A DNA stretch of 64,000 bases from Nocardia sp. NBC_00508 (GTDB lineage: Bacteria; Actinomycetota; Actinomycetes; Mycobacteriales; Mycobacteriaceae): assembly GCF_036346875.1 (NCBI RefSeq), contig NZ_CP107852.1, forward strand, positions 2,666,001 to 2,730,000. Reading direction: 5' to 3'. This document shows, one piece after another, positions 36,201 through 58,035 of the stretch. Position numbers and translations under genes: made by a program. The notes beneath the pieces were generated by a model. The model saw only the letters and a list, made by a program, of their open reading frames with translations, ran no database searches and was not told where the DNA came from. How positions within the stretch are numbered: the stretch's first letter is position 1; each line of letters begins with the position of its first letter.

Positions 36201-39200
36201 GGACGGTGCGGCGCGGCGACGATCGCCTCGAGTAGGCGGGTGAACCGCTCGGCGAACACCCGCACCGTGCCGTCATCGAAAAGGTCACGGGCGAAGGAGA
36301 ACTCGGCGTACATGCCGACACCGTCCGTAGCATCGCCTGCCTCCCGGACAGTGAGGAACAGATCGAATTTCGCGGTCTCGACATCGAAATCGACGGCCTC
36401 GACGCGCAACCCGGGCAGTTCGAAACCGGCGTTCGGCAGGTTCTCGAACGACAGCGCCACCTGGAACAGTGGATGCCGCGCGGTGGATCGTTCCGGGTTC
36501 AGGATTTCCACCAGGCGCTCGAACGGGATGTCCGCGTGCGCGAATGCCTCCAGGTCGGCGTCCTTGGCCCGCGCGAGCAGGTCACCGAAGGCGTCCTCGC
36601 CGCGCACATCCGTGCGCAGTACCAGGGTGTTGACGAACATGCCGATCACGTCGTCCAGTTCGGCCTCGCCGCGGCCCGCGATCGGAGTGCCGATGGCGAT
36701 GTCACCGGTACCCGACATGCGGGCCAGGAACAGCGCCAGCGCGGCGTGCACGACCATGAACATCGTCGCGTTGTGCTCGCGAGCCAGCCGGGTCAGCCCT
36801 GCGTGCACCTGGGCGTCGATGGTGAAATCGATCTTGCCGCCGGCGAACGACTGCGCGACCGGGCGGGGCCGGTCGGTGGGCAGGTTGAGCTCGTCGGGCA
36901 GACCGGCCAGCGCGGCCCGCCAGTATTCGGCTTGCTGCGAGATCAGGCTCTGCGGATCGGTTTCCGAACCGAGCACCTCACGCTGCCAGATGCTGAAATC
37001 CGCGTACTGCACCGGCAACGGGGCCCAGCCGGGTGCCACACCGCCGCTGCGGGCGACATAGGCCAGCATCAGATCACGGACGAGCGGCCCCATCGACCAG
37101 CCGTCCGCGCTGATGTGGTGCGCCACGAACACCAGGATGTATTCGGTTCCGCCGAGCTGGAACAACTCGGCACGGAACGGAACTTCCACCGTGACGTCGA
37201 AACCGGCGACAACAGCCCGATGCACCTCCAGGGCGACGCGGTCCGGGCCGAGCGGCACCGGTGTGACATCGACCGGCACCTCGTGCGGCGCCAGGATCCG
37301 TTGCACCGGTCCATCGGAGGTCTGCGGGTAGATCGTGCGCAGAATCTCGTGCCGCGCAACCATATCCGTGATCGCTGAGTGCAGCGCCGCGACGTCCAGT
37401 TCGCCGGTCAGCCGGATCGCGACGGGGATGTTGTTGACCGCGGAGGCGGTGTCGAACTGGTTGAGGAACCACATCCGCTGCTGCGCCAACGACAACGGAA
37501 TCTGCTCCGGACGCGGACCAGCCACCAGAGCGCGGCGACCACCAGCACCCGCATGCTGCTCCACCTTCGCCGCCAAACCAGCCACCGTCGACGCCTCGAA
37601 CAACACACGCACCGGAACACGCGCATCCAACCCCGCACCGATCCGCGCCGCGACCTGCGTCGCCAACAACGAATTACCACCCAAGGCAAAGAAGTCGTCA
37701 TCCGCACCGACGCGTTCGACACCGAGCACCTCGGCGTACACCGACGCCACGATCTCCTCGATCGGCGTGGACGGCGCACGGAACGCCTGAACCTCGAACT
37801 CCGGCTCCGGCAACGCCTTGCGATCCAGCTTGCCATTGACGTTCAACGGCAGAGCGTCCAACACCACAAACGCCGACGGCACCATGTACGACGGCAAACC
37901 CGCGGACAGCGCCGACTTCACCTCAGCGACATCGACACCCACACCCACACCCACATCGGCATCGGCATCGGCATCGGCATCGGCATCGGCATCGGCATCG
38001 GCATCGGCATCGGCATCGGCATCGGCATCGGCATCGGCAGGGACAAGGTAGGCGACCAGCCGGTCACCGGTCTTCGGATCGGACTTCGCGATCACCGCGG
38101 TCTGCGCGATCTGCGGCAGCGCCAACAGGGCTGCTTCGATCTCACCCAACTCGATACGGAACCCACGAATCTTCACCTGGAAATCTGTACGACCCCGGTA
38201 CTCCAGCTCACCGCTGCTGTTCCACGCGACCAAGTCACCCGTGCGATACATCCGCACACCAGGCTCGAACGGATTCGCCACGAACCGATCCGCCGTCAGA
38301 TCCGCGCGTCCGAAATAACCGCGCGCCAGCTGCGCACCCGCCAGATACAACTCACCCGAGACACCATCCGGCACCGGACGCAGACGCGAGTCCAGCACGT
38401 ACACCTGGCTGTTCCACTCCGGCGCACCGATCGACACCGACACCTCATCTGCGAGGGTCACCCGGTGGCTGGTGATCGACACCGCCGCCTCGGTCGGACC
38501 ATACAAGTTGAACAACTCGGTACGCGGGTACTCCCGCAGCACCCTTTGCGCGACCGCACCCGGCAAAGCCTCACCGATCGCCAGCACCCGCCACAACGAG
38601 TTCGGCATCCCCGCAGTCGACAAAGCATCCAGCATCGAGGGCACCACGTGCAGGGTGGTCACCCATTCCCGAGCCATCAACTCGTTCAGATACGCCGGAT
38701 CCCGATGCCCGTCCGGTGCCGCGATGACCAAGCGGCCACCACACACAGCCGCCGTCCAGAACTCCCACACCGACAAGTCGAACGTCGCCGCAGTCTTCAA
38801 CAGGACCGCGTCCGCGGCGTCGAGACCGAATTCGATGATCTTCCACTGCAACTGATTCGCAATCGCCCCATGCGAGACCGCGACACCCTTCGGGCGACCA
38901 GTCGAACCGGAAGTGAAGATCACGTACGCAGTGTTCTCCGGACGCAACTGCCCAACCCGATCAACATCAGTGACCGGAGAGGCAGCCACGGCAGCCAGGT
39001 CGAGTTCATCGATCCGCACCAGCCGCGCAACATCGGTATCGAACTGCGCATCGGCGTTGGTCAGCACACACACCGGTGCCGCCGTCTCGAGAATGTATTC
39101 GGTCCGCTCAGCCGGATGATCCGGATCGATCGGCACATACGCAGCACCGGCTTTCGCGACCGCGTACATGGCGACCACGAGATCCACCGACCGGCGCAGA

Positions 39201-42200
39201 GCCAGCGCCACCCGCGCTTCCGGGCCGACGCCTTCCGCGATCAGAGAGCGTGCCAAACGGTTGACCCGGGCATCCAACTCGGCGTACGTCAACTCCACCC
39301 GGCCGGCACCAGCCGGATCGTCACCGACCAGTGCCACGGCCTTCGGATCCGCCGCGACGGTGGCATCCAACAACGACACCAACGTCGCCGTCGAATCCAG
39401 CATGGAACCGGTCGCATTACGGCCGACGACCAACTCCATCCGCTCCACGGCGTCGAGCAGTTCGAGGTCACCCACCGGCGTGCGCGGCGCGGCGATGATC
39501 TCACCCAGCAAACGCGCGAACCGATCCACAAAGCCCTGCACCGTATCGCGATCGAACATGTCAGTCGCATAGGTGAATACGCCAGTGACACCAAGTGGTT
39601 CGCCCCCATCGCCATAGTGATCGGCGGCGATCAAGTGCAGGTCGAACTGCGACAGCTCGGTGTCGACATCCAGCCCCGACACACCCAAGCCCGGCAGTTC
39701 CAGCGCGGCTTGCGCAAGGTTCTGAAACGACAAACCAACCTGGAACAACGGATGCCGCGCGGTCGAACGGACCGGGTTGAGCACCTCCACCAAACGCTCG
39801 AACGGCACATCAGCATTAGCGAACGCCTGAATATCGGTCTCACGCTGACGGGCCAACAAATCGGTGAACGCCTCATTCGCATCCACTCGGGTCCGGAACA
39901 CCAGGGTGTTGACGAACATACCGATCAGATCATCCAGGGCGGCTTCACCACGACCCGCCATCGGCGTACCGATCGCGATGTCATCAGTCCCGGACAACCG
40001 AGCCAGCAGCACCGCCAGCGCGGTGTGCACGACCATGAACAGCGTCGCGCCCTCCGCACGCGCCAACTCGATGAGGGCTTGGTGGGTCTGGGCGTCCACC
40101 CGCAACTCGACCTTGCCACCCGCAAACGACTGCACCGCAGGACGCGGCCGATCCGACGGCAGATCCAACTGATCCGGCAACTCCGCCAACGCCTGCTTCC
40201 AATAAGCAACCTGCCTAGCGGACAACGACTCCGGATCATCCTCGCTACCGAGCAGCTCACGCTGCCAGATGCTGTAATCCGCGTACTGCACCTGCAACGG
40301 CGCGAAATTCGGTGCATCCCCCATCGAGCGAGCCGCATACGCCGTCATCAGATCCCGCGTCAATGGGCCCACCGACGAACCATCACAGGAAATGTGATGC
40401 ACTACCATCGCCAGCACATATTCCGCGGGCTCGGAATCAGTGGGACGCGCCGACCGCATACCAGCGGAACCCGCGGACAGAGCGTGCGAATCGGCCGATG
40501 CGACCTGGAACAACGCGACCCGAACCGGCACCTCGGTGGTCACATCGAAGATCGTCGACGTCAAGGCCGCCACGGCGGATTCGATATCCTCCGGCGCCAC
40601 CGATCGGACGTCCAAGCGCGGCACTGCCTGGCTCGGCGGCAGGATGACCTGGACCGGACCGGCTGCACCCGCATCCCCCGAACCCACCCCGAGCTGCGGG
40701 TAGATGGTGCGCAGAACCTCGTGCCGCACCACGACATCCGACACCGCCTGCTGCAACGCGGCAATATCGAGCGCCCCGGTCAGCCGCACCGCGATAGGCA
40801 CGTTGTACGCCGCGGACTCGGTGTCGAACTGGTTCAGGAACCACATCCGCTGCTGCGCCAGCGACAACGGAATCCGGTCCGGTCGTGCACCCGCCACCAA
40901 TTCCTGGCGACCGCCCGCTCCCGCGTGCTGCTCCACCCGAAGGGCCAGCCCCGCAACCGTCGCTGCCTCGAACAGGACACGCACCGGCACCCTGGCATCC
41001 AACGCCTTACCGAGCCGTGCCGCGACCTGCGTCGCCAGCAGCGAGTTCCCGCCGAGTGCGAAGAAATCGTCGTCAGCGCCGACCCGCCCGATACCGAGCA
41101 CCTCGGCATACACCGAAGCAACGATCTCCTCGATCGGCGTCGATGGCGCACGAAACACCTGCGCCTCGAACTCCGGCTCCGGCAACGCCTTCCGGTCCAG
41201 CTTGCCGTTCACGTTCAACGGCAACGCGTCCAACACCACAAACGCCGAAGGCACCATGTACGACGGCAGGGCCGCGGCCAATACCGACTTCACCTGTGCC
41301 ACGTCCACACCCGCATCGGAATCGGCGGGCACCAGGTACGCGACCAGACGGTCACCGGTCTGCTGATCCGACTTCGCGATCACTGCCGTCTGCGCGACCT
41401 CCGAGTGGGCGCGCAGCGCCGCCTCGATCTCTCCGAGTTCGATGCGGAAACCACGAATCTTCACCTGGAAGTCCGTGCGGCCCTGATACTCCAACTCGCC
41501 GTCACGATTCCACGCCACCAGATCACCGGTGCGGTACATCCGTGTCCCGTGCCCGAAGGGATTGGCCACAAACCGATCCGCGGTCAGATCGGCACGCCCC
41601 AGATAGCCGCGCGCCAACTGCGCACCCGCCAGATACAACTCACCGGGAACGCCCACCGGCACCGGATGCAACCGCGCGTCGAGGACGTACACCCTGCTGT
41701 TCCATGCCGGTGCGCCGATCGGCACCGACACCCGATCGGCATCACTGACCGAATGGCAGGTAATGGACACCGCCGCCTCGGTCGGCCCATACAGATTGAA
41801 CAGCGCCACCTTCGGGTTCGCGATCTGGAAGCGCTTCGCCGTCTCGGCGGGCAACGCCTCGCCGATCGCCAGCACTCGCCGCAGCGCGCCCGGCGGGATG
41901 TCCTTGTCCGCGGTGGCGAGCAATGCCTCGAGCATGGACGGCACCACATGCAAGGTGGTCACCGATTCACGGGCCATCAGGTCGTTCAGATACGCCGGAT
42001 CACGGTGCCCGTCCGGCGCCGCGAGCACCAATCGGCCCCGGCATACCGCCGCCGACCAGAACTCCCACACCGACAGGTCGAACGTCGCCGCCGTCTTCAA
42101 CAGCACCACATCATCGTCGTCGAGTCCGAACTCGAACGACTTCCACAGCAACTGGTTCACGATCGCGCCGTGCGACACGGCGACACCCTTGGGGCGACCC

Positions 42201-45200
42201 GTCGAACCCGATGTGAAGATCACATACGCGGTGTTCTCCGGGCGCAACGGCGCCACCCGCTCACCGTCGGTGACCGCCGCGGCGGATAGCTCGGCGAGGT
42301 CGATCCCGTCCAAGCGCACCACAGGCGCGGCAGCGGAGGCGAAACCCGCGTCGGCATTGGTCAATACACAGACCGGTGCCACCGTCTCGAGGATGTAGTC
42401 GGTCCGTTCGGCGGGCTGGTCCGGGTCCACGGGCACATACGCACCACCGGCCCGCGCCACCGCGTACATCGCCACTACCAGGTCCACCGACCGGCGCAAC
42501 GCCAGCGCCACCCGCGACTCCGGGCCGACACCTTCCGCGACCAGGTAGCGGGCCAAACGGTTGACCCGCTCGTCCAGCTCCGTGTAGGTCAGTTCCTGAC
42601 GATCGCCGCCCGAGTGCTGGACGTCGGCAACCAGCGCGACGGCATCCGGCCCCGCGGCGACGGCGGAATCCAACAACGTCGCCAGCGTCGTCCCGGCCGA
42701 TGCCACCGGCGTGGACTCATGATGCCCGGACAACTCCGGCCGCGCACTGCCGAGCAGCACAGCGGGATCGATCACTCGGTCGGTGGCATTCCACACCGAC
42801 AGCACTTCCATCCGTTCGGCTGTCTCGAGAATCTCGACATCCCCGACCGGTGTCGTCGCGTCCGCCACAACGGCGGCGAGAATGCGCGACAACCGCTTGG
42901 CGAAGCCCTGCACCGTTGCCGCGTCGAAAAGGTCTGTGGCGTAGGTGAAGTAGCCACCGATACCCGCCGCGTCACCGGCCTCGTCGTAGGCATCGCTCAC
43001 GATCAGATGCAGATCGAACTGCGATACGTTCAGATCCGCTTCCACCCCGGCGATGGTCAAGCCGGGCAACTCCAGGGCGGTCCGCGCCAGGTTCTGGAAC
43101 GACAAACCGACCTGGAACAGCGGGTGATGCGCGGTCGAGCGTCGCGGGTTGAGCACTTCCACCAGGCGCTCGAACGGAATATCGGCATTCGCGAACGCTT
43201 GCAGATCGGTTTCCCGTTGCCGCGCCAACACTTCGGTGAACGAGTCGCCGCCCGACAGCTGGGTCCGGAACACCACGGTATTGACGAACATACCGATCAG
43301 ATCGTCTAGTTCACGCTCACCACGACCCGCCACCGGAGTTCCGATCGCGATATCACCGGAACCGGACAGCCGCGCGAGCAGTACCGCGAGCGCGGTATGC
43401 ACGACCATGAAGAGGGTGGCGCCGTTGGCGCGTGCCAGTCGCACGAGTCCGGCGTGCGTGGCGGCATCCACCGACACCTCGACCCGTCCACCGGCCATCG
43501 ATGCCACAGCGGGCCTCGGCCGGTCGGTGGGCAGCTCCAGCAGGTCGGGGAGCTCAGCGAGGTGCCCGCGCCAGTACGCGATCTGTTGTGCGGCAATGGA
43601 CTCGGGATCGGATTCGTCGCCGAGCACGGCTCGCTGCCAGAGCGCGTAGTCGGCGTACTGGACCGGCAGTGGTGTCCACGCCGGGGCGGCACCCGCGCTC
43701 CGCGCGGCATACGCCACCATCACGTCGCGTACCAGCGGCCCCATCGACGAGGCGTCGGCGGCGATGTGGTGCACCACGACAGCGAGGACGTGCTCGGGTG
43801 GCGACCCGGGCGCGCGTCCATCGATCTCCAGCAGCCGCACCCGCACCGGCACCTCGGAGGTCACATCGAACGGCGTCGACGCCAGGGCGTACACGGCCGT
43901 CGCGACCTCGGATTCGGTCATCCGCTCCGGCGCGACATCAAGTTCCACCTGTCCGGCGGGCAGGATGACCTGCACGGGACCATCCGCGCCCGAGTCCACC
44001 GGACCCTCTGGATACACAGTGCGCAGCACCTCGTGCCGCGCCACCACGTCGTCGAGCGCCGCACCCAGCGCCGCCACGTCGAGCAGCCCGGTCAACCGAA
44101 GCGCGAACGGCAGGTTGTAGGCCGCCGAGCCCGATGCGGCCGCCGGGTCGTCATCGACCTGATCGAACCGGTTCAGGAACCACATCCGCCGCTGCGCCAA
44201 GGACAACGGCAATTGCTCCGGCCGCACGAGGGCGCCCAGTTCGACATGGCGGTCGGCATGAACGTGCGACTCGATCGCCGCCGCCAGGTCCGCGACGGTC
44301 GACGACTCGAATAGCGTCCGCACCGGAATCCGGGCGCTCACCGCGGCGCCCAACCGCGCCACCACCTGCGTGGCGACCAGGGAGTTGCCGCCGAGGGCGA
44401 AGAAATCGTCGTCGGCGCCGACCCGGCTCAGCCCCAGCACCTCACCGAAGACACCGGCGACGATCTCTTCCACCGGTGTTGCGGGAGCGCGGAATTCGCG
44501 AGTGCCGAAGGTCGGCTCCGGCAGCGCTCTACGATCCAGCTTCCCGCTCGGGTTCAACGGGAAAGCATCCAACGCGACGATCGTGGCCGGGACCATGTAC
44601 GCCGGAAGCGTTTCACCGATCCTGGCCAACAACTCCGCAGGCTCGACCGACCACCCCGGCGCGGGAACCACATACCCGACCAGCTGATCCCCCAGCGCCG
44701 ACGGCGCCACCAGCGCCACGGCCTGACTCACCGAGGGCTGGGCCAGCAAAGCCGTTTCGATCTCGCCCAGCTCGATCCGCTGGCCACGGAACTTCACCTG
44801 GAAATCGGTGCGACCGAGGTAATCGAGCCGCTGCGGCAGATCCCCGGCAGCCGCACGCCAGACCACCAGATCGCCGGTCCGGTACATCCGTTCACCGGTT
44901 CCGAACGGATTGGCGACGAATCGGTCCGCGGTCAGATCCGGACGGCGAACATACCCGCGGGCAAGCTGGTCACCGGCCAAATACAGTTCTCCAGCCACCC
45001 CCGCCGGCACCGGACGCAACCGGGAATCGAGGACGTAGACCCGCGTGTTCCACTGCGGCAACCCGATCGGCACCGATCGCTCATCCGTACCATCGGCGGG
45101 CCAGTACGTCACCGACACCGCCGCCTCGGTCGGCCCGTACAGATTGTGCACTCGAGCATCGGACACGGCGTTGACGGCGGCCACCGTCTCCGGCGGCAAT

Positions 45201-48200
45201 GCCTCACCGATCACGAAGATGTGCGCCAGACTCGGGCAGGCGCCGGGGGCGGTATGCGCGGCGAACACCGTCAACATCGATGGCACGAAGTCGGTGACCG
45301 TCACCCCGTGCGCGACAATGGTTTCCGCGACGTAAGCGGGGTCCCGATGTCCATCCGGAGTGGCCACCACGAGCTTCGCTCCGACCCGCAGCGGCATGAA
45401 GAACCCCCACAACGACACATCGAACGTCGTCGCGGTCTTCTGCAGATACACGTCATCGGGGCTCAGCGGATACTCGGCCAGCATCCACTCGATCTGATTG
45501 TTGATGGCCGCGTGCGAAACGGCCACACCCTTGGGCCGGCCCGTCGAGCCCGACGTGAAGATGACATACGCCGGGTGCTGCGGGAGGACCGGCCGCAGCA
45601 GCTCCTCGGCGCGCACCGGAGCGCCGTCGAGGTGATCCAGCTCCGGGGAGTCGACATGGAGCACCGCAGTCCCGGGCGGGACCGGCACCGCGTCCGCGGA
45701 CCTCGTCAGCACACACGCGGGCTGTGCCGTGTCGAGAATGTGCGCGATCCGATCATCGGGATGATCGGGATCCAGCGGCACATACGCACCGCCGGCCGTC
45801 ACGATGGCATAGATACCGACCACCAGATCGACCGAACGCCGAATCGCCAGCCCCACCAGCGACTCCGCACCCACACCCCGTGAAATCAACAGCCGCGCAA
45901 GCTGGTTGACGCGCTCATCGAACTCACGATAGGTGAGCGAGACACCCTCGTAGACCAGTGCGACGGCATCCGGGTCAGCCGCCACTGCCCCGCGATAGCC
46001 ATCGAGCAGCAGCTCGGCGGCGACCGGGTTGCCGGTGTCGTTCCAGCCGACCAGAATCCGTTCCCGCTCGGCCGGCGCGAGCAGGTCGATGTCCCCGATG
46101 ACCTGGGCCGGATCCGTCGCCACGGCGGCGAGCAGCCGCTGCAACCGCGCCGCGAACTCCGCGATCGTGGATTCGTCGAACAGATCGGTGGCATAGGTGA
46201 ACATCGCCGACAGACCGGCCGCGGCATCGTCGTCCTGGCGCGGCACCACGGTCAGCTGAAGATCGAATTTGGCCTGCGCGCCTGCGAGCTCGACGCCGGT
46301 CGCGGTCAGGCCGGGCAATTCCAGCCGCGGGGAATCCAGGTTCTGGAAGAACAGCGCGACCTGGAACAGCGGGTGATGCGCTTGCGACCGAACCGGGTCG
46401 AGCACCTCCACCAGTCGTTCGAACGGCAACTCGGCATGCGAGAGCGCCGCCAGATCCGTCTCCTTGGTGGCAGCGAGCAGTTCGGCGAACGAAGCGCCGG
46501 GATCGACCCGGCTCCGCAACACCAGGGTGTTGACGAACATGCCGATCAGTTCATCGAGTTCACGCTCACCACGTCCGGCGACCGGCGTACCGATGGTGAC
46601 GTCGTCGCTACCAGACAGCCGGCCGAGCAACACCGCGAACGCGGCGTGTACCACCATGAACAGCGAGGCGCCCGTGCGGTGCGCCAGCTCGCTCAGCTCG
46701 GTGTGGATCTCGGCGGGGATCTCGAACGAGAACTCCGCGCCCCGGCCGGTGGCGACGTTCGGACGAGGACGGTCCGCGGGCAGCTCCAGTCGGTCCGGGA
46801 TGCCATGCAAAGCCGTACGCCAGTAGTCGATTTGGGTCGCGGCCACCGACTCGGGATCGGACTCGTCACCGAGAACCGCGCGCTGCCAGACCGTATAATC
46901 CGCATACTGCACCGGCAGTGCCGCCCAGCCCGGCGCGGCGCCGTCGACCCGGGCCAAGTACGCGACCATCAGATCCCGGACCATCGGCGCGATGGACGCA
47001 CCGTCGGCGGCGATGTGGTGAACCACGACGGCAAGGACGTGCTCGGCGGTGCGAGGGTGACTGTCCGCGGAGTCCGCGCCCGGCACGAGTTCGGCGAGGG
47101 CGATGCGCAACGGGACCCGCGCGGTCACGTCGAAACCGGCCGACGCGACATCGAGCAGCCATCCCGGGAGGTCGGCCTCGGCCATCCACTGTGCCGCCAG
47201 GTCTGGAACCGCCTGGTCAGCAGGCAGAATCTGCTGATAGCCGGTGCCGTCCAGCGCCGGATACACGGTGCGCAACGTCTCGTGCCGATCGACCAGATCG
47301 GCGACCGCCGCCTGCAAGGCCGCCACGTCCAGCGCTCCGGACAGCCGGACGGCGAACGGAATGTTGTTCGCCGCCGAGGCCGGGTCGAACTGGTTGAGGA
47401 ACCACATCCGCTGCTGCGCCAGCGACAGCGGGATCGGCTGTGCCGTCTCGCCGTCTCGCGGCACCGGTACCAGCGCACGACGGCCACCTGTGCCCTGCAA
47501 CGAGGTCAGACGTGCCGCGAGTGCCTCGACAGTGGACGCCTCGAAGATCACCCGAGCGGGCATGCGGGTGTCGAGTGCCGCGCCGAGCCGAGCGATCATC
47601 TGAGTGGCCAGCAGCGAGTTGCCGCCGAGGTCGAAGAAATCGTCGTCCGCACCCACCGGGCGGTCCGCACTTACCCCGAGCACGTCAGCGAACGTGGTCG
47701 CGACGAGCTGCTCGAGCGGAGTGGACGGCGCGCGGAATTCGCGTTCCTGGGCAACGGGTTCGGGCAGCGCGCGGCGATCCAGCTTGCCGTTCGGGCTCAG
47801 CGGCAGCGCTTCCAACACCACGATCGCCGTGGGCACCATGTAGGAGGGCAGCCGCGCGGCCACGTGCGTCCGCAACTCGTCCAGGTACGACTGCTCGCCA
47901 CTCGGGTCGTCGGGTCGCTGCGCACGCACGACGTAAGCGACGAGCTGATCGCCGAGGCGCGCGTCGGACCTGACGATCGCCACCGACTGCGCGACCGAAT
48001 CGTGCGACCGCAATGCGGATTCGATCTCACCCAGCTCGATTCGCAGACCACGCAGCTTGACCTGGAAGTCGGTGCGGCCGATGAAGGTGAGCGAACCGGT
48101 CGCGTCGGCGGAGACGAGGTCGCCGGTGCGGTACATCCGGCTGCCCGGTGCACCGAACGGGTTGGCCACGAATCGATCCGCGGTCAGGTCGGTACGACCG

Positions 48201-50284
48201 AAATAGCCGCGCGCCAATTGCGCGCCCGCCAGGTACAACTCGCCCGCGACGCCCGACGGCACCGGATGAAGCCGCGAATCCAGGACGTATGCCTGCGTAT
48301 TCGACACCGGAAGGCCGATCGGGACCGCACCCGTCACGTCGTCGGCGACCGGAGCGTGGGTGGCGTGGACGGTGAATTCCGTTGGGCCGTACAGGTTGTA
48401 CAGCGCGGCCGAACTCACCCGGCGGATCGCCTTGACAGCGTCGGAGGTGAACGCCTCACCTGCGATGAGCAGCGCTCGCAGCGAGCCGAGTCCCTCGGCA
48501 CCGGCCGTGGCGGCGCTGCTCGCGAAGACGGTCAGCATCGATGGCACGAACGAGGTCATGGTGATGCGCTCGGCCGCGATCACCTCGGCCAGATACCCCG
48601 GATCGCGATGGCCGTCCGGGCTCGCCACCACCATCCGGCCACCGGTGGTCACCGGACCGAACAACTCCCAGACCGACACATCGAACGTCGCAGGCGTCTT
48701 GAACAACACCACGTCGTCGACACCGATCCCGTACGCACCGGTGATCCAGCGAATCTGGTTGACCGCCGCGGCATGCGGAACCGCGACGCCCTTCGGGCGA
48801 CCGGTCGAACCCGAGGTGAAGATCACATAAGCCGGATGCGCCGGACGCAAAGGAGCGATCCGTTCCGCGTCGGCCACCGGCTCGCCCGAATAACCGGACA
48901 AATCCAGCTCGTCCAGCGACAGGGTGGTCACTCCGGCGCCGTCGAAACCATCGCGGGAGGTGGTCAGCACACACACCGGCGCCGCCGACTCGAGCACGTA
49001 CCGCACGCGATCGACCGGCTGATCGAGGTCGAGCGGGACATATCCGGCACCCGCCTGCTGCACCGCATACACGGCGACAACCAGGTCCACCGAACGTCGC
49101 ATACCAAGCGCCACAAGGGTTTCCGGGCCGACACCCGCATCGATCAACCGCCGCGCCAGCCGATGGACGCGGGCACCGAACTCGGCGTAGCTCAGGGACT
49201 CCCCATCGGGAACGGACCGGTCGACGATCGCCACCGACTCAGGGGACGCCGACACCCGCGCGTTGAACAGATCGACGAGGGTAGCCGCCGAGTCAGCGGG
49301 CTCGGCCTGCTCAGGACCGTTGAAGAAGAGCCGCGCACCGCCCGCGTCCGCAGCTACCCAGCGGCGGACCAGATCCGGCGGGCTCGCTTCGCCGGTGGCG
49401 ACGACAACACGCAGCTCATCCAATCCGGACGGGTCGGGTGCAGCGAGAGTCGCAGGCGTGCCGAACAGATGCGTCACGTGTTCCCGACGCAGCAGTCCCG
49501 CCAGCCCTGCACCATCGAAACCGGTAGCAACGACGATCGTCGCCGCACTGCTCACGGCCAGCAGCAACTCGAGCACCAACTGGTCGGACGACGGTGCGAC
49601 GAAGTGCAGGGTGCGCGCTTGCGGCGTCATCCGGTAACGCTCCCGCTGCGCATCACAGAAACCGGACAATTCGGCCTGTGTGACCACCGTCCGCTCCGGA
49701 TGGCCGGTCGAATTCGGCGGGTAGACGACATACGCCGGATGCTCGGCCTGCAACGGACGCACCCGATCGATGTGAGTCACGACATCCGCCGAGTAGTTCG
49801 CAAGCGTGCGCTCGAACTCCGGCTCGTCGACGACCAGCCAGGTCACCTGTCCGGGCAGCCGGTCACGCACTGCCCCGACCGTCAGCCCGGACACCACACC
49901 GGCATCGGAGATCATCTGCTCGACCAGGTCCGGCGCATCGTCCGGATCCACCGGCACGAAACCCGCGCCGGTCTTGGCGACTGCCCACAGCGCCACCACC
50001 GACTCGATCGAGCGCGGAATACCCACGGCGACCAAGTCTTCGGGACCGATCCCACGCTCGAGCAACAAGCGAGCGAACCTCGTCGAGCGGGCATCCAACT
50101 CGGCGTAGCTCATTCGCGCCGCCGACTCGACCGGGCCATCGGCACGGCCGCCGACCCATTCCGCAGCCTGGACGACAGCGACGCCGTCCGGATTCGTCTC
50201 CACCGCCATCGCCAGCAACTGCGGCAATGTGGTGACCCGAGGCCGCCGGGTCCGGTTGGGCCGCACCCGTGCCGGGCGGGTCAT
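30242..50284 (-). CDS. NRPS B: six-module non-ribosomal peptide synthetase with half A domain at the N-terminus and terminal TE
   Basis: A synthetase of 6,680 residues from ATG 50284; the frame is open to 50440 but only this ATG gives the MTRPARVRP leader shared with NRPS C. Approximate domains: half A 20-325, A1 338-838, T1 886, C2 948-1400, A2 1430-1925, T2 1961, C3 2023-2470, A3 2530-3025, T3 3076, C4 3138-3590, A4 3635-4160, T4 4200, C5 4264-4690, A5 4721-5220, T5 5271, C6 5331-5770, A6 5798-6315, T6 6358, TE 6420-6675 with GWSLGG. A1 has no C domain in this protein; NRPS A ends with a spare C. Pocket residues by eye: A1 DVWSLALVH, A2 DVWDFILVS, A3, A4 and A6 DLWHLILVS, A5 DVLVSAGII. An Ala-Asp repeat sits in A4. 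C3 reads HHIAADA. Confidence 0.92.
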   Translation of the reverse strand: MTRPARVRPNRTRRPRVTTLPQLLAMAVETNPDGVAVVQAAEWVGGRADGPVESAARMSYAELDARSTRFARLLLERGIGPEDLVAVGIPRSIESVVALWAVAKTGAGFVPVDPDDAPDLVEQMISDAGVVSGLTVGAVRDRLPGQVTWLVVDEPEFERTLANYSADVVTHIDRVRPLQAEHPAYVVYPPNSTGHPERTVVTQAELSGFCDAQRERYRMTPQARTLHFVAPSSDQLVLELLLAVSSAATIVVATGFDGAGLAGLLRREHVTHLFGTPATLAAPDPSGLDELRVVVATGEASPPDLVRRWVAADAGGARLFFNGPEQAEPADSAATLVDLFNARVSASPESVAIVDRSVPDGESLSYAEFGARVHRLARRLIDAGVGPETLVALGMRRSVDLVVAVYAVQQAGAGYVPLDLDQPVDRVRYVLESAAPVCVLTTSRDGFDGAGVTTLSLDELDLSGYSGEPVADAERIAPLRPAHPAYVIFTSGSTGRPKGVAVPHAAAVNQIRWITGAYGIGVDDVVLFKTPATFDVSVWELFGPVTTGGRMVVASPDGHRDPGYLAEVIAAERITMTSFVPSMLTVFASSAATAGAEGLGSLRALLIAGEAFTSDAVKAIRRVSSAALYNLYGPTEFTVHATHAPVADDVTGAVPIGLPVSNTQAYVLDSRLHPVPSGVAGELYLAGAQLARGYFGRTDLTADRFVANPFGAPGSRMYRTGDLVSADATGSLTFIGRTDFQVKLRGLRIELGEIESALRSHDSVAQSVAIVRSDARLGDQLVAYVVRAQRPDDPSGEQSYLDELRTHVAARLPSYMVPTAIVVLEALPLSPNGKLDRRALPEPVAQEREFRAPSTPLEQLVATTFADVLGVSADRPVGADDDFFDLGGNSLLATQMIARLGAALDTRMPARVIFEASTVEALAARLTSLQGTGGRRALVPVPRDGETAQPIPLSLAQQRMWFLNQFDPASAANNIPFAVRLSGALDVAALQAAVADLVDRHETLRTVYPALDGTGYQQILPADQAVPDLAAQWMAEADLPGWLLDVASAGFDVTARVPLRIALAELVPGADSADSHPRTAEHVLAVVVHHIAADGASIAPMVRDLMVAYLARVDGAAPGWAALPVQYADYTVWQRAVLGDESDPESVAATQIDYWRTALHGIPDRLELPADRPRPNVATGRGAEFSFEIPAEIHTELSELAHRTGASLFMVVHAAFAVLLGRLSGSDDVTIGTPVAGRGERELDELIGMFVNTLVLRSRVDPGASFAELLAATKETDLAALSHAELPFERLVEVLDPVRSQAHHPLFQVALFFQNLDSPRLELPGLTATGVELAGAQAKFDLQLTVVPRQDDDAAAGLSAMFTYATDLFDESTIAEFAARLQRLLAAVATDPAQVIGDIDLLAPAERERILVGWNDTGNPVAAELLLDGYRGAVAADPDAVALVYEGVSLTYREFDERVNQLARLLISRGVGAESLVGLAIRRSVDLVVGIYAIVTAGGAYVPLDPDHPDDRIAHILDTAQPACVLTRSADAVPVPPGTAVLHVDSPELDHLDGAPVRAEELLRPVLPQHPAYVIFTSGSTGRPKGVAVSHAAINNQIEWMLAEYPLSPDDVYLQKTATTFDVSLWGFFMPLRVGAKLVVATPDGHRDPAYVAETIVAHGVTVTDFVPSMLTVFAAHTAPGACPSLAHIFVIGEALPPETVAAVNAVSDARVHNLYGPTEAAVSVTYWPADGTDERSVPIGLPQWNTRVYVLDSRLRPVPAGVAGELYLAGDQLARGYVRRPDLTADRFVANPFGTGERMYRTGDLVVWRAAAGDLPQRLDYLGRTDFQVKFRGQRIELGEIETALLAQPSVSQAVALVAPSALGDQLVGYVVPAPGWSVEPAELLARIGETLPAYMVPATIVALDAFPLNPSGKLDRRALPEPTFGTREFRAPATPVEEIVAGVFGEVLGLSRVGADDDFFALGGNSLVATQVVARLGAAVSARIPVRTLFESSTVADLAAAIESHVHADRHVELGALVRPEQLPLSLAQRRMWFLNRFDQVDDDPAAASGSAAYNLPFALRLTGLLDVAALGAALDDVVARHEVLRTVYPEGPVDSGADGPVQVILPAGQVELDVAPERMTESEVATAVYALASTPFDVTSEVPVRVRLLEIDGRAPGSPPEHVLAVVVHHIAADASSMGPLVRDVMVAYAARSAGAAPAWTPLPVQYADYALWQRAVLGDESDPESIAAQQIAYWRGHLAELPDLLELPTDRPRPAVASMAGGRVEVSVDAATHAGLVRLARANGATLFMVVHTALAVLLARLSGSGDIAIGTPVAGRGERELDDLIGMFVNTVVFRTQLSGGDSFTEVLARQRETDLQAFANADIPFERLVEVLNPRRSTAHHPLFQVGLSFQNLARTALELPGLTIAGVEADLNVSQFDLHLIVSDAYDEAGDAAGIGGYFTYATDLFDAATVQGFAKRLSRILAAVVADATTPVGDVEILETAERMEVLSVWNATDRVIDPAVLLGSARPELSGHHESTPVASAGTTLATLLDSAVAAGPDAVALVADVQHSGGDRQELTYTELDERVNRLARYLVAEGVGPESRVALALRRSVDLVVAMYAVARAGGAYVPVDPDQPAERTDYILETVAPVCVLTNADAGFASAAAPVVRLDGIDLAELSAAAVTDGERVAPLRPENTAYVIFTSGSTGRPKGVAVSHGAIVNQLLWKSFEFGLDDDDVVLLKTAATFDLSVWEFWSAAVCRGRLVLAAPDGHRDPAYLNDLMARESVTTLHVVPSMLEALLATADKDIPPGALRRVLAIGEALPAETAKRFQIANPKVALFNLYGPTEAAVSITCHSVSDADRVSVPIGAPAWNSRVYVLDARLHPVPVGVPGELYLAGAQLARGYLGRADLTADRFVANPFGHGTRMYRTGDLVAWNRDGELEYQGRTDFQVKIRGFRIELGEIEAALRAHSEVAQTAVIAKSDQQTGDRLVAYLVPADSDAGVDVAQVKSVLAAALPSYMVPSAFVVLDALPLNVNGKLDRKALPEPEFEAQVFRAPSTPIEEIVASVYAEVLGIGRVGADDDFFALGGNSLLATQVAARLGKALDARVPVRVLFEAATVAGLALRVEQHAGAGGRQELVAGARPDRIPLSLAQQRMWFLNQFDTESAAYNVPIAVRLTGALDIAALQQAVSDVVVRHEVLRTIYPQLGVGSGDAGAAGPVQVILPPSQAVPRLDVRSVAPEDIESAVAALTSTIFDVTTEVPVRVALFQVASADSHALSAGSAGMRSARPTDSEPAEYVLAMVVHHISCDGSSVGPLTRDLMTAYAARSMGDAPNFAPLQVQYADYSIWQRELLGSEDDPESLSARQVAYWKQALAELPDQLDLPSDRPRPAVQSFAGGKVELRVDAQTHQALIELARAEGATLFMVVHTALAVLLARLSGTDDIAIGTPMAGRGEAALDDLIGMFVNTLVFRTRVDANEAFTDLLARQRETDIQAFANADVPFERLVEVLNPVRSTARHPLFQVGLSFQNLAQAALELPGLGVSGLDVDTELSQFDLHLIAADHYGDGGEPLGVTGVFTYATDMFDRDTVQGFVDRFARLLGEIIAAPRTPVGDLELLDAVERMELVVGRNATGSMLDSTATLVSLLDATVAADPKAVALVGDDPAGAGRVELTYAELDARVNRLARSLIAEGVGPEARVALALRRSVDLVVAMYAVAKAGAAYVPIDPDHPAERTEYILETAAPVCVLTNADAQFDTDVARLVRIDELDLAAVAASPVTDVDRVGQLRPENTAYVIFTSGSTGRPKGVAVSHGAIANQLQWKIIEFGLDAADAVLLKTAATFDLSVWEFWTAAVCGGRLVIAAPDGHRDPAYLNELMAREWVTTLHVVPSMLDALSTAGMPNSLWRVLAIGEALPGAVAQRVLREYPRTELFNLYGPTEAAVSITSHRVTLADEVSVSIGAPEWNSQVYVLDSRLRPVPDGVSGELYLAGAQLARGYFGRADLTADRFVANPFEPGVRMYRTGDLVAWNSSGELEYRGRTDFQVKIRGFRIELGEIEAALLALPQIAQTAVIAKSDPKTGDRLVAYLVPADADADADADADADADADADADADADADVGVGVGVDVAEVKSALSAGLPSYMVPSAFVVLDALPLNVNGKLDRKALPEPEFEVQAFRAPSTPIEEIVASVYAEVLGVERVGADDDFFALGGNSLLATQVAARIGAGLDARVPVRVLFEASTVAGLAAKVEQHAGAGGRRALVAGPRPEQIPLSLAQQRMWFLNQFDTASAVNNIPVAIRLTGELDVAALHSAITDMVARHEILRTIYPQTSDGPVQRILAPHEVPVDVTPVPLGPDRVALEVHRAVVAGFDVTVEVPFRAELFQLGGTEYILVFVAHHISADGWSMGPLVRDLMLAYVARSGGVAPGWAPLPVQYADFSIWQREVLGSETDPQSLISQQAEYWRAALAGLPDELNLPTDRPRPVAQSFAGGKIDFTIDAQVHAGLTRLAREHNATMFMVVHAALALFLARMSGTGDIAIGTPIAGRGEAELDDVIGMFVNTLVLRTDVRGEDAFGDLLARAKDADLEAFAHADIPFERLVEILNPERSTARHPLFQVALSFENLPNAGFELPGLRVEAVDFDVETAKFDLFLTVREAGDATDGVGMYAEFSFARDLFDDGTVRVFAERFTRLLEAIVAAPHRPVGDLPILDNSERGLLTHVHGDDVLAPGLLPDLLTRGAQLSPGHIAVRDRGRSITYRRLDEYSSRLARVLIKRGVGPEKLVALSFSRSYEMVAAVWAVAKAGGAYVPIDPAYPADRLRHMVTDSRAVIGLTGAEYVDRLPDDVAWLVLDDPATEELLADEPTTPVTDADRIAPLTVRHPAYVIYTSGSTGLPKGVTVTHAGLASLADYATELYGIQAQHRFLHVCSPSFDVSVLEWLCAFYNGATLVIVPPTILGGADLGELLRAEAVTHAVITPAMLGTVAPDGLDDFEVVSVAGDATTPELLAKWQPGRRYVNGYGPTEATIIASYATLTAGQHITIGKPVHGMSALVLDARLNPVPPGVVGELYLAGGALARGYQHRMGLTADRFVANPWGEPGSRMYRTGDVVRWYAAPVERTGEAVPGSDWALDYVGRSDFQVKIRGFRIELGEIDAVLSGHDDVEFAVTLGRDTAGGKALVSYVLAVQGRSIDSAELTEHAARTLPPHMVPAAIVVLDEIPLTPVGKLDRKALPEPTFEKAVFRAPTTPIEQIVADTFADVLGLGDGAGSSYLGRDDDFFALGGNSLLATQVAARLGAALDAQVPVRLLFEAATVAGLARKVEQQAGAGGRRALVAGPRPEQIPLSLAQQRMWFLNQFDTESAAYNVPVAVRLAGDLDVPALRAAIGDVVGRHEILRTVYPQTDSGPAQVILPPAQAIPDLVVRTVAASDIESAVLEVVSTIFDVTNDVPLRVELFEIDDAGAEHGYVLAMAVHHISADGWSVGPLTRDLMAAYTARSNGTTPSWAPLPVQYADFSVWQRELLGSEDDADSLAVEQISYWQTALAGLPDQLDLPSDRPRPPMQSFAGGKVDVHIDAQTHRALIELARAEGATLFMVVHTAFAVLLARLSGTEDIAIGTPIAGRGEALLDELIGMFVNTLVLRSRVDTAESFADLLIRQRETDVQAFANADVPFERLVEVLNPVRSTARHPLFQVGLSFQNLGRASLELPGLSVETVAIDTQLSQFDLHLIVADGYDEDGSPAGIGGFITYATDMFDRDTVQHIVDRLLRIIRAAVLEPTKPVGDLPWLDETELTELVSGRNATAHQVDRSATLVSLLEASVAATPDAIAIVADDGAGARTLTYDELDRRVNRLTRYLIARGIGVESRVALAIGRSVDLVVAMYAVTKAGAVYVPIDPDHPAERIEYILATAAPAFVLTTSRDEVDAAVIESARAEIADGVSADLDAAAVVRIDELDLSDYADGPIAAAERRGDLTSAATAYVIFTSGSTGRPKGVAVPHGAIVNQLLWKQAEFGLGSDDAMLLKTAATFDLSVWEFWSAAVSGGRLVIAASDGHRDPAYLDNLIRETAVTTLHVVPSMLDALLTESEARLPASLRRVLAIGEALPAATAQRFRSADPEVALYNLYGPTEAAVSITSHRVTKADTASVPIGVPEWNSQVYVLDSRLRPVPVGVSGELYLAGAQLARGYFGRADLTADRFVASPFEPGARMYRTGDLVAWNGAGELEYRGRTDFQVKIRGFRIELGEIEAALLRQDAVAAAAVVAHSDPNAGDRLVAYVVGADGDIDTQRLSSALAAELPSYMVPTTLIELTALPLNANGKLDRAALPKPVLEQARFRAPVTPLEQAVAGVFGDVLGVSEVGLDDDFFGLGGNSLVATQAVSRLRRVTGAEVRVQWFFTDSTVAGLSSRIETAIAQGYSFGPDPDDGLGVLLPIRAEGTADPLFCLHPMYGLSWSYVGLARYLPAEQPILGIQSPALSEDGYLPGSLTEMARRYAAEIRAVQPEGPYRLLGWSLGGVTAHAVATELQAAGEQVVLLAMLDSYPDVDVSDFRGAIRQGLAEIGIGGDAISEEGDIHELSEEALDSLHASIPPELAVLTKERLRRIYRSAVRSVELIAEHRPQVYHGTLEYFSAGIGGPGQTEADLRAAATRWQPYVVGDIVDRPINANHQQMASPEALAEIGPQLATLLDPPE
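31680..31813. repeat. 134-bp tract identical to 22221-22354
   Basis: Partner of the tract in NRPS C, here inside adenylation domain 6 of NRPS B. A third, more divergent version is at about 38235-38370 in adenylation domain 4. Such tracts point to recent gene conversion or duplication between modules. Confidence 0.8.
37937..38038. repeat. in-frame hexanucleotide microsatellite, (GATGCC)14 plus (GTGGGT)3 on the coding strand
   Basis: On the plus strand ATCGGC is repeated 14 times without interruption from 37955 to 38038. It is flanked at 37937-37954 by three units of a second hexamer. On the coding strand these give 14 Ala-Asp pairs (about residues 4083-4110 of NRPS B) followed by Gly-Val pairs. 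Because the unit is 6 bp, gain or loss of copies keeps the frame. Confidence 0.95.
49300..50230 (-). other. decayed N-terminal half adenylation domain at the start of NRPS B
   Basis: This resembles the N-terminal half of adenylation domain 1 of NRPS C (shared LLRRE-VTH and [10 protein letters not shown] blocks) but is not catalytic. The phosphate-binding loop [11 protein letters not shown] reads [12 protein letters not shown]. The sequence stops inside core A5 (NGYGPTE becomes NGPEQAE near 49310-49324) and runs straight into the C-A linker of the following complete A domain. The frame is intact. Confidence 0.8.
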
Positions 50285-50526
50285 GCGGGTACCCCAACGC
50301 CAGCAGAAGTGCACGGTCTGTCGGCTACCCGAACCAATGAAGTATCCCTCACTACTATCTGGTTTAGCTGTCCATCTGCTCAGCGTCGGCAGCCCGATCG
50401 CCACCGCGCACCATCGATCCGGCGCGCCCGCCGCTAGCACGGCATCGTCGGTCGCGGCGCTATTCGGTCCCCTCGGACACGATACCGATCTCTATGGCTT
50501 CCTCAACCGCGCCCGATAGGCCGGAT

Positions 50527-57975
<7,449 letters not shown>

Positions 57976-58020
57976 TCGAGTGCATTCACCTCTCGCATCG
58001 AGCCAGGACCCGGACATATC

Positions 58021-58035
58021 CAGACCGAGGGTCTG
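58021..58035. other. small hairpin in the NRPS A leader
   Basis: CAGACC-GAG-GGTCTG forms a perfect 6-bp stem with a 3-nt loop just upstream of the NRPS A start codons. It could affect translation of the leader or be chance. Confidence 0.3.

Noticed and set aside
37919..38051. CRISPR array suggested by the regular short repeats
   Set aside because: The unit is a 6-bp perfect tandem without spacers and lies in frame within an NRPS gene; it is a microsatellite.
42690..42790. Additional domain between C3 and A3 of NRPS B
   Set aside because: The longer spacer (about 30 extra residues with [13 protein letters not shown]) has no motif and reads as an expanded linker.
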